In this document: piece by piece, positions 15,845 through 21,905 of the stretch
How positions within the stretch are numbered: the stretch's first letter is position 1
Layout: each line of letters begins with the position of its first letter
Assembly (NCBI GenBank): GCA_043804925.1
Contig: JAZDIP010000031.1
Span: 1-23,466 of the forward strand
Source of the DNA: ChocPot-Mid sp043804925
GTDB lineage: Bacteria > Bacteroidota > Ignavibacteria > Kapaibacteriales > UBA2268
DNA length: 23,466 nt
Direction: 5' to 3'
Notes under the pieces: generated by a model
Seen by the model: the letters and a program-made list of their open reading frames with translations, nothing else
Databases searched by the model: none
What the model was told of the DNA's origin: nothing
Translations under genes and position numbers: made by a program

Positions 15845-17992
15845 TTATCTAATGATTAAAAACTTCTTTATTTCTGAATTTAAAGCAACATAATATATAC
15901 CCACCGGCAAATTGGAAATATCAACCACAAAAACTCCCTCTCCTTTGGAGAGGGTCGGGGTGAGGTTTAAAACACATTGCCCCATCATATTGTATATACC
16001 AATATTCTCTGGTAGTTTCCCTTCTGCTGTCTGCCTTCTGCTGTCTGCCCAAGCACTAATCTCAATATACACCGATGCAGGATTTGGATAAATATTTATC
16101 ATACCCTCATAGTTTTTCCCGTATTCTTCCACACCTAAAGTATCTTCGGGCAAACTCCAAATTTTTATTGTACCGTCATAACTACCGCTTGCTAACTTTG
16201 TACTATCCGGACTAAGTTTGACTGACATAACATAAGTAGTATGTCCTTCGAATGTGTGAATCAGGGTACCAGTAGAAACATTCCATAATTTTAAACTCCC
16301 ATCATCACTCCCGCTTGCTATTCTGGTTCCATAATTACTAAATGCAACAGACCTTATAGGAGAATCTTGTCCATCGAATGTTCGGATAAGATTACCTGTA
16401 GCAACATCCCATAATTTCATTGTTTTATCATAACTTCCGCTAACTAACTTTGTGCCATCAGAACTAAAAGCAATTCCAAAAACTGTTGAAGTATGCCCTT
16501 CTAAAGTACTAACAAGATTTCCGGTACTAACATCAAATAATTTTATTGTTTTATCTTTACTCCCGCTTGCTAACTTTGTACCATCGGGACTAAAGACAAT
16601 AGAATAAATCCAATCGGAATGTTCAAGCAATGTACGAGTTAGAGTACCATTAACAACATCCCATAATTTAATTGTTCTATCGCCGCTACAACTTGCTAAT
16701 TTTGTTCCATCCGGACTGAAAGCGACTGAATTAACACGGTCATAATGTCCAATGAAAGTATTAATTAGTTCACCTGTACCGGCGTCCCACAATTTTATCT
16801 TATTATCAGCACTGCCGCTTGCTATCTTAGTACCATCTGGACTAATAGCAACCGACAAAACAAAATTAGTATGACCGGCAATGTTATGTATAAGAGTTCC
16901 TGTATCGGTATCCCACAATTTTATTGTCCCATCATAATTTCCGCTTGCTAACTTTGTGCCATCAGAACTATAAGCGACTGAATAAACCTGTGCGGTATGA
17001 CCTAAAAAAGTATTAATAAGAGTACCTGAACTAACTTCCCAGAAATTTATCGTATTGTCATAACTAGCACTTGCCAACTTTGTACCATCAGGACTAAATA
17101 CAACCATCAAAATAGCAGATAATACTGAAGAAGAAGGAACTTCCATTGTTCTAATCAAAGCAGTGTTAACAACATCCCAAAGCTTAATAGTATTATCATT
17201 AGCTCCACTTGCCAATTTAGTGCCATCGGGACTAAAAGCAACAGATAATATCCATTCAGAATGTCCATTAAAAGTATTTAACAAAGAACCGTTATTAGCA
17301 TCCCAAAGTTGTACTGTAAAATCATTACTCCCGCTTGCTAACTTTGTCCCGTCAGGGCTAAAAGCAACTGAACGAACCTTATCGGTATGTCCTTCTAAAG
17401 TACGAATAAGAGTACCGTTATTTGTATCCCACAGTTTTATAGTATTATCATAACTTCCACTTGCTAATTTAGTCCCATCAGGACCGAATACCACCGTACG
17501 AACATTCGAAGAATGCCCTTCGAAAGTATTCAACAACTTACCGGTAGCCACTTCCCATAAATTTACTACTTTATCATAATGCCCGCTTGCCAATTTTGTG
17601 CCATCGGGACTAAAAGCAATATCATGAACATACGAGCTTTCTCCTTCTAAAGTACGAATAAGAGTGTCGGTGACTACATCCCACAATTTTATTGTTTTAT
17701 CAGAACTTCCACTTGCCAACTTTGTGCCATCAGGACTAAATGATATTGAAGAAATATAATCGGTATGCCCTTTCAATACATTTGTAACCTCACCGGTATT
17801 AACATCCCAAATATAAATAAATCCGCCATCTCCTGAGCTTGCAAATTTAGTTCTGTCAGGGCTGTAAGCTATGCAGCCAAGAGTACCCATTCCAATTGTA
17901 CGGATTAAATCATCCTGGGCTTGAAGGTATGATTTGAAACCAAAGAAAATAATTAAAGCTATTATTAACGAATAATGTAAATTCTTTTTCAT
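15845..17992 (-). CDS. Secreted fourteen-repeat WD40 protein with T9SS tail (WD40-b)
   Basis: The product is 715 aa; the ATG at 17992 has GGAG six bases upstream. The signal peptide (YSLIIALIIFFGFKSYLQAQ) is followed by 14 WD40 repeats, exactly twice the count in the flanking paralogues, consistent with two seven-bladed propellers in tandem. Most repeats are close to SPDGTKLASGSYDxTIKLWD; repeat 1 (YIWD), repeat 7 (INFWEV) and repeat 11 (IKLFDV) are variants. One repeat has a short insertion (SSSVLSAILMVVFS). The T9SS tail follows DTLGVEEYGKNYEGM and has the doubled-14-mer loop 1 (ADSRRQTAEGK) and the simple hairpin loop 2 (LTPTLSKGEG). It is probably a secreted scaffold. It lies 30 nt downstream of the third WD40 gene. 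Its last ~100 bases are nearly identical to those of that gene, which suggests gene conversion or recent duplication. Confidence 0.92.
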   Translation of the reverse strand: MKKNLHYSLIIALIIFFGFKSYLQAQDDLIRTIGMGTLGCIAYSPDRTKFASSGDGGFIYIWDVNTGEVTNVLKGHTDYISSISFSPDGTKLASGSSDKTIKLWDVVTDTLIRTLEGESSYVHDIAFSPDGTKLASGHYDKVVNLWEVATGKLLNTFEGHSSNVRTVVFGPDGTKLASGSYDNTIKLWDTNNGTLIRTLEGHTDKVRSVAFSPDGTKLASGSNDFTVQLWDANNGSLLNTFNGHSEWILSVAFSPDGTKLASGANDNTIKLWDVVNTALIRTMEVPSSSVLSAILMVVFSPDGTKLASASYDNTINFWEVSSGTLINTFLGHTAQVYSVAYSSDGTKLASGNYDGTIKLWDTDTGTLIHNIAGHTNFVLSVAISPDGTKIASGSADNKIKLWDAGTGELINTFIGHYDRVNSVAFSPDGTKLASCSGDRTIKLWDVVNGTLTRTLLEHSDWIYSIVFSPDGTKLASGSKDKTIKLFDVSTGNLVSTLEGHTSTVFGIAFSSDGTKLVSGSYDKTMKLWDVATGNLIRTFDGQDSPIRSVAFSNYGTRIASGSDDGSLKLWNVSTGTLIHTFEGHTTYVMSVKLSPDSTKLASGSYDGTIKIWSLPEDTLGVEEYGKNYEGMINIYPNPASVYIEISAWADSRRQTAEGKLPENIGIYNMMGQCVLNLTPTLSKGEGVFVVDISNLPVGIYYVALNSEIKKFLIIR
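15934..15968. repeat. Loop-2 simple hairpin element in WD40-b
   Basis: CCCTCTCC-TTT-GGAGAGGG (15936-15954) is a perfect eight-pair stem with a three-base loop, followed by TCGGGGTGAGGTTT. It is read on the minus strand as LTPTLSKGEG within the sorting domain. Near-identical copies lie at 19443-19477 and, diverged, at 18112-18144. Confidence 0.9.
16021..16048. repeat. Loop-1 doubled 14-mer in WD40-b
   Basis: CTTCTGCTGTCTGC occurs twice in direct tandem, encoding the ADSRRQTAEG loop. The two identical units are read in different frames. Confidence 0.9.
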
Positions 17993-18022
17993 ATGATTCT
18001 CCAAAATTTTATATTACATCAT

Positions 18023-19279
18023 TTATCTAATGATTAAAAACTTCTTAATTTCTGAATTTAAAGCAACAAAATACATTCCCACCGGCAAATTGGATATATC
18101 AACTACAAAAACACCCTCTTCTTTGGGGAGGGTCGGGATAGGGTAATAAACACACTGTCCCATCATGTTGTATATACGAATATCATCATGCAGCTTCCCG
18201 TCTGCTGTCTGCCGTCTGCTGTCTGCCCAAGCACTAACTTCAATATAATCCGATGCAGGATTAGGTGTAATTTTAATTATTTCAAAAATTTTATTATTGA
18301 ATTTATTATCTATAGTATTTGGATTAGGAATTTGCCATATTTTAATAGTTTTATCATATCCCCCACTAGCTAATTTTGTACCATCCGGACTCAAAGCAAC
18401 AGTATTAATCCAAGAAGTATGTCCAATAAAAGTATGAATAAGTGAGCCGGTATTAATATCCCAATATTTGATTGTTGAATCCCAACTACAACTTGCTAAA
18501 TGAACTCCATCAGAATTAAAAGTTACTGATCGTACCCAGTGTTTGTGTCCGGTAAAAGTACGAATTAGCTCTCCTGTATTTGCATCCCATACTTTCATTG
18601 TCGAATCCCGGCTTCCACTAGCCAACTTAGTACCATCCGGACTAAAACAAACTGAATAAACACCCGAAGAATGTCCTTCAAATGTATGAATAAGTGAGCC
18701 ATCATCAATGTTCCACATTTTAATTTCATTTTCACTACTTCCGCTTGCTATCTTTTTTCCATCAGGACTTATAGCAATAGAATTTATAAAAGCTGTACTA
18801 TCTCCGAATGTACGGATAAGAGAACCATCAACAGCATCCCATAACTTTATGGTTTTATCCCCGCTACCGCTCACCAACTTAGTACCGTCCTTACAAAAAG
18901 CTACAGCACTAACAATAGAAGTATGCCCCTCCAATGTATTAATTAGAGAATCCCCAATTATGTCCCATAACTTTATTGTATTGTCGCCACCCCCACTTGC
19001 CAGCTTAGTACCATCAGGACTATATACTACTGATCCGATACCTCCTGTCATTACTTCAAAAGTTCTAATAATTGAACTAGTATTTGTACTCAATATTTTT
19101 ATTGTTTTATCGCCACAACCGCTTGCTATATTAGTGCTATTAGGACTAAATGCGAGTGACCAAATAATGGTACCCACATCGAAAGACATTATTAAGTCTT
19201 CACTAGCTTTAAGATGTGATTTTAATCCAAAATTAAGAATTATTACGACTAACATCATTTTAAAAAATAGTTTTTTCAT
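18023..19279 (-). CDS. Secreted seven-repeat WD40 protein with T9SS tail (WD40-c)
   Basis: The product is 418 aa; the ATG at 19279 follows AAAGGA, while the ATG five codons earlier overlaps no ribosome binding site. A signal peptide (MMLVVIILNFGLKSHLKAS) precedes seven WD40 repeats (ending IKILSTN, IKLWDII, IKLWDAV, IKMWNID, MKVWDAN, IKYWDIN and IKIWQI), sufficient for one propeller. It is more diverged from WD40-a and WD40-b than they are from each other in the N-terminal part. Its 3' end is nearly the same as WD40-b at DNA level, down to the final residues VALNSEIKKFLIIR. Loop 1 is the doubled 14-mer (ADSRRQTADGK) and loop 2 the simple hairpin type (IPTLPKEEG). It is probably part of one transcript with the WD40 genes downstream. 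Confidence 0.92.
   Translation of the reverse strand: MKKLFFKMMLVVIILNFGLKSHLKASEDLIMSFDVGTIIWSLAFSPNSTNIASGCGDKTIKILSTNTSSIIRTFEVMTGGIGSVVYSPDGTKLASGGGDNTIKLWDIIGDSLINTLEGHTSIVSAVAFCKDGTKLVSGSGDKTIKLWDAVDGSLIRTFGDSTAFINSIAISPDGKKIASGSSENEIKMWNIDDGSLIHTFEGHSSGVYSVCFSPDGTKLASGSRDSTMKVWDANTGELIRTFTGHKHWVRSVTFNSDGVHLASCSWDSTIKYWDINTGSLIHTFIGHTSWINTVALSPDGTKLASGGYDKTIKIWQIPNPNTIDNKFNNKIFEIIKITPNPASDYIEVSAWADSRRQTADGKLHDDIRIYNMMGQCVYYPIPTLPKEEGVFVVDISNLPVGMYFVALNSEIKKFLIIR
18112..18144. repeat. Loop-2 simple hairpin element in WD40-c (diverged)
   Basis: CCCTCTTC-TTT-GGGGAGGG occupies the place of the perfect hairpin in the paralogues and is followed by TCGGGATAGGGT. Two stem pairs have changed. 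It is translated as IPTLPKEEG. Confidence 0.8.
18199..18226. repeat. Loop-1 doubled 14-mer in WD40-c
   Basis: CGTCTGCTGTCTGC occurs twice in tandem, encoding ADSRRQTADG. It is identical in sequence to the copy at 22056-22083 in the BNR gene, although the protein bodies are unrelated. Confidence 0.9.
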
Positions 19280-19305
19280 ATAAATTCCTTTCATTTATTT
19301 TTTAG

Positions 19306-19329
19306 ATTCCTGCATTCGCTGGTATGACA
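19306..19329. repeat. Degenerate copy of the ATTCCTGC palindrome
   Basis: ATTCCTGCATTCGCTGGTAT followed by GACA matches the palindrome family found beside the GIY-YIG gene, with two changes in the right arm. It lies 10 bases 3' of the S41 stop codon at 19339, in the gap before WD40-c, and has the same orientation as the copies at 21771 and 23328. Confidence 0.75.
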
Positions 19330-19338
19330 TTATTAATT

Positions 19339-21288
19339 TTAGCGTAAAATAATAAATTTCATTCTTTCAATATTTTTTTCCCCTGAAGAAATAGCCAAAA
19401 AATACATTCCCACAGGCAAATTGGAAATATCAACCACAAAAACTCCCTCTCCTTTGGAGAGGGTCGGAGTGAGGTTTGAAACACACTCACCGAGCATATT
19501 ATATATTTGGATGTTATAACTTTCCGAAAGTTCCGAACTTTCGGAAAGTTTAATCTCAATATATTCCGATGCAGGATTTGGATATATGGTTATATCATCA
19601 TTAGTAATTTTATTATCTTCAACATCGAGTATACAACCTGCAATTTCAAGTGCTTTCTCCAATACTTCGTCCTTGCCCTGCCGGATTCCTTCAGGTGAAG
19701 GAAATACAATACTATCGGGAATTATACCTACTCTTTGTGTTTCAGTTCCGTCAGGATAATATACACCAATAGAAGAAAAACCTGTTTGGAATCCCGGACA
19801 GACATCAAATGCAGATATGTCTCCATCAGCACCTGCTGTTTGACTGCCAACAACTACTGCATCCGGCATTGCCCTTAAAATCATGCAACTGTATTCTGCC
19901 TGGCTTTGTGTTTGCTGGTCACAAAGTATTATAACTTTTCCTCTGTATCCGTTTGTATTACCACCAAAACCCAATGTTAGTTCGGTAATTTTATATGTCC
20001 CGGGGTATCTAGTATCCGGCACTAATAATTTTGTAGCTTGAGTTGAATTTAAGTACATTTTCTCTCCAATACTCCATGCAGTTCCATTCGGATAATTTCT
20101 TATATCGAATATAATTGATGATGTATTCTTCAAATCATTATACATTGGAATAATATCCGAGCTTTCCAAAATTCCCATGTTCACATAACCAACATTACAA
20201 TCCCATTTTCTCCATTTGATTGTATCGAGTTCTTCATTCGGATAATAATAAAACCAGCTATTATAAAGATAATTATACCTATATGTAGATAAAGTTTGCT
20301 CCTGTTCAAGACTATCTTTATATACAATTTCAATCGGAGAAGCAGTCTCACCACGAAGTAATTTTGAGCAGATATATCTTCTGAGAACATTCGGATTACC
20401 GGCAGAAATGAATTGAGAAAGACTGTCTTCCCATTGCTGAGTTGTTTTGCCATCCACTGAAATAATAACATCACCTTTTTTAATTGAAGTATATCCTGAT
20501 TTGACTACTGCGTATCCTTCTGTCGTATATCTTAAAATAAGTTTTGGACTATAATATTCCGGAGGAAATGATTGGCTCCATGTCAATCCCTCAACATGAG
20601 CATCACCAAGCTTTGCAGTCATCCTTTTAAAAGTGTAATAGAAATCCGAATAAGTTGGAGCATTTGCAAATTGCTCAATAAACTCATATAAGGTGCTGTC
20701 CCATGGCTCAGGAAGAATGTTGTTATATGGATAGAAATAATTAATTATGTTCCAATACTTGCAAATACATAAGATTCTATTATATTCATCAGGGTATGTA
20801 ACAGAAAAACTTGTATCAATTATTGGGTCATCTAAAGGGAAAGTGAAATAATATCCTGATGCTCCGCTGGTATTAGCCCAACAACCCGCTCGTGGTCTAA
20901 AATTGTTGTAAATAGTATCGAGAATTTCTTTTATATCACTCCTGATTACATTATCGTCGGACCAATCCTTTCTTAGATTTTTCTTTAATTCGGGAGGCAA
21001 TGTATCGGGCGATGTCGTTGTAGCGATATCCATCTGTCCTGCTGATTGAAGAATTAAAAGAAGTTTATCATTAAACTCCTCAGTTGTTTCGGCATTCTTA
21101 ATTTCAGGTAAGTAGTTAACCAGCACACTATCCCAGTTTACTTTATATTGATTCACCTGTGAATGAAAATATTTTGTAAAACCCCAGACTTTGCAGGTAT
21201 AGTATAGCTTCTCCTGATAGCTTGGATTTTGTGCGAAAGCGTTAAAACTAAATGCAACGAAGATAAATAATACCATTAATTTTTTCAT
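19339..21288 (-). CDS. S41-family surface peptidase with T9SS tail (second copy)
   Basis: The product is 649 aa; the ATG at 21288 is preceded by AAAGGA. It is full-length and paralogous to the protein at 11020-13023: signal peptide (VLFIFVAFSFNAFAQ), shared N-terminal domain (YYTCKVWGFTKYFHSQV), conserved LGDAH, PDZ-like segment (KKGDVIISVDGKTTQQW), and S41 core. The core contains VGYVNMG, TQSQAEYSCMI as the candidate nucleophile Ser with following Glu, and GSQTAGADGD in place of the catalytic-Lys loop. This again favours a tricorn-like catalytic set rather than Ser-Lys. The catalytic parts of the two copies have diverged substantially, whereas their sorting-domain DNA is nearly identical. 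Loop 1 is the perfect 33-base palindrome (LSESSELSESYN) and loop 2 the simple hairpin (LTPTLSKGEG). The four-copy palindrome array begins about 50 bases upstream of the start. Confidence 0.92.
   Translation of the reverse strand: MKKLMVLFIFVAFSFNAFAQNPSYQEKLYYTCKVWGFTKYFHSQVNQYKVNWDSVLVNYLPEIKNAETTEEFNDKLLLILQSAGQMDIATTTSPDTLPPELKKNLRKDWSDDNVIRSDIKEILDTIYNNFRPRAGCWANTSGASGYYFTFPLDDPIIDTSFSVTYPDEYNRILCICKYWNIINYFYPYNNILPEPWDSTLYEFIEQFANAPTYSDFYYTFKRMTAKLGDAHVEGLTWSQSFPPEYYSPKLILRYTTEGYAVVKSGYTSIKKGDVIISVDGKTTQQWEDSLSQFISAGNPNVLRRYICSKLLRGETASPIEIVYKDSLEQEQTLSTYRYNYLYNSWFYYYPNEELDTIKWRKWDCNVGYVNMGILESSDIIPMYNDLKNTSSIIFDIRNYPNGTAWSIGEKMYLNSTQATKLLVPDTRYPGTYKITELTLGFGGNTNGYRGKVIILCDQQTQSQAEYSCMILRAMPDAVVVGSQTAGADGDISAFDVCPGFQTGFSSIGVYYPDGTETQRVGIIPDSIVFPSPEGIRQGKDEVLEKALEIAGCILDVEDNKITNDDITIYPNPASEYIEIKLSESSELSESYNIQIYNMLGECVSNLTPTLSKGEGVFVVDISNLPVGMYFLAISSGEKNIERMKFIILR
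19443..19477. repeat. Loop-2 simple hairpin element in the second S41 gene
   Basis: CCCTCTCC-TTT-GGAGAGGG (19445-19463) plus TCGGAGTGAGGTTT. The stem is perfect and differs from the copy at 15934 by one base in the right part. It is translated as LTPTLSKGEG. Confidence 0.9.
19518..19550. repeat. Perfect 15-base-arm palindrome in loop 1 of the second S41 gene
   Basis: AACTTTCCGAAAGTT and its exact reverse complement AACTTTCGGAAAGTT flank a three-base centre CCG. The 33-base element encodes the in-frame loop LSESSELSES. The related copy at 11199-11232 has a small mismatch block in the right arm. Confidence 0.9.
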
Positions 21289-21338
21289 GCTATATCCTTT
21301 CAATTTTCTATATCATATTGTTATTTTGCGTTTTTTTT

Positions 21339-21459
21339 GTCTTTCCTGCGTATGCAGGAATCTCCCTATTGTCATTCCTGCGTATGCAGGAACCTCCCTA
21401 TTGTCTTTCCTGCGTATGCAGGAACCTCACCATTGTCATTCCTGCGTATGCAGGAATCT
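21339..21459. repeat. Four-copy tandem array of a palindromic 32-bp unit
   Basis: Cores start at 21342, 21374, 21406 and 21438, an exact 32-base period. Each core is (A/T)TTCCTGCGTATGCAGGAA(T/C), a near-perfect palindrome. The 12-base interval CTCCCTATTGTC is identical between the first two intervals and differs at two positions in the third (CTCACCATTGTC). Because the intervals are the same sequence and not unique spacers, this is a tandem repeat and not a CRISPR array. The fourth copy serves as the left inverted repeat of the GIY-YIG unit and supplies its stop codon. Confidence 0.95.
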
Positions 21460-21795
21460 ATAAAACCAATTCATTATACAAATCCTTCCAGCCAGGATTA
21501 ATTTCATTAATAACATTATTTTTATAGTCTCTTTTCCATTTTTTCATTTGCTTTTCTTTTTTAATAGCTTCATAAATATCACTAAATTGTTCGCACCAAA
21601 CAAGTTTGTTACATTTATATTTTTTTGTGAATCCTTCAATTTTACTCTCTTTGTGTTCGTAAACCCTTCTTAGTAAGTCATTGGTTACACCAATATACAA
21701 TACATTATTATTATAATTTGACATCATATATACATAATATGTTTTCATGTTTTCTTAATGTTACCTTTTAAGATTCCTGCATGCGCAGGAATGAC
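21435..21795 (-). mobile_element. Candidate ~361-bp GIY-YIG unit bounded by inverted repeats
   Basis: Bases 21435-21459 and the reverse complement of 21771-21795 match at 24 of 25 positions. Both are GTC + the 20-base palindrome + CT, differing only at the central base (CGTATG against CGCATG). Between them lies a single 96-codon GIY-YIG gene that fills almost the whole interval. Its start is 22 bases inside one end and its stop codon overlaps the other. The layout is that of a minimal mobile unit, or of a nuclease gene framed by its own recognition sites. Mobility is inference; I cannot identify a target-site duplication. Confidence 0.6.
21458..21748 (-). CDS. Small GIY-YIG (URI-type) nuclease
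   Basis: A 96-aa full-length single-domain GIY-YIG protein of the URI/YhbQ-like group. Visible motifs are YVY (5-7) and YIG (18-20) for the two strands of the active site, and the Arg of LLRR (27/28). EHK follows at 31-33, then the metal-binding Glu in IKKEKQMKKW (E65), and the family's terminal NPGWKDLY (84-91). All catalytic positions are present, so it is probably an active DNA endonuclease. The ribosome binding site is weak (AAGAAA). Unlike its neighbours it has no signal peptide or T9SS tail, and it interrupts the run of secreted-protein genes. It is framed by inverted copies of the ATTCCTGC palindrome, one of which provides the stop codon. Members of this group are often annotated as repair-associated; the context here suggests a link with the repeats. 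Confidence 0.93.
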   Translation of the reverse strand: MKTYYVYMMSNYNNNVLYIGVTNDLLRRVYEHKESKIEGFTKKYKCNKLVWCEQFSDIYEAIKKEKQMKKWKRDYKNNVINEINPGWKDLYNELVL

Positions 21796-21905
21796 AGTTT
21801 TGATTTTTCACTGCATTCCGCAGGAATGACAGTTTTCTAATCATCTCATAATAACAAATTTCTTTCTATCAATATTTTTTCCTGAATTTATCACTATAAA
21901 ATACA
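21771..21905. repeat. Long direct repeat, left copy (palindromes plus sorting-domain tail)
   Basis: This matches 23328-23466 base for base over most of its length: a complete palindrome, GACAGTTTTGATTTTTCA, a half palindrome (21811-21830), the stop codon and the last ~20 codons of a T9SS gene. Small differences occur in the palindrome centres and near the end. The two copies are in direct orientation 1.56 kb apart and bracket the BNR gene. Confidence 0.85.
21811..21830. repeat. Half copy of the palindrome
   Basis: CTGCATTCCGCAGGAATGAC retains the right arm of the ATTCCTGC palindrome and its GAC flank but lacks the left ATTC. It lies 10 bases 3' of the BNR stop codon and is matched by a similar half copy at 23368-23386. 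Confidence 0.75.

Noticed and set aside
18708..19283. Plus-strand 191-codon frame opposite WD40-c
   Set aside because: It is antisense to a well-supported seven-repeat WD40 gene. The long open frame reflects the regular codon pattern of the repeats.
21339..21459. CRISPR array
   Set aside because: The palindromes are regularly spaced, but the intervals are 12 bases long and nearly identical, so they are not unique spacers. There are no cas genes.
21318..21527. Plus-strand protein containing repeated PAYAGI and SFLRMQE strings
   Set aside because: The repeats are just the palindrome array translated, and the frame runs through the GIY-YIG gene on the other strand.
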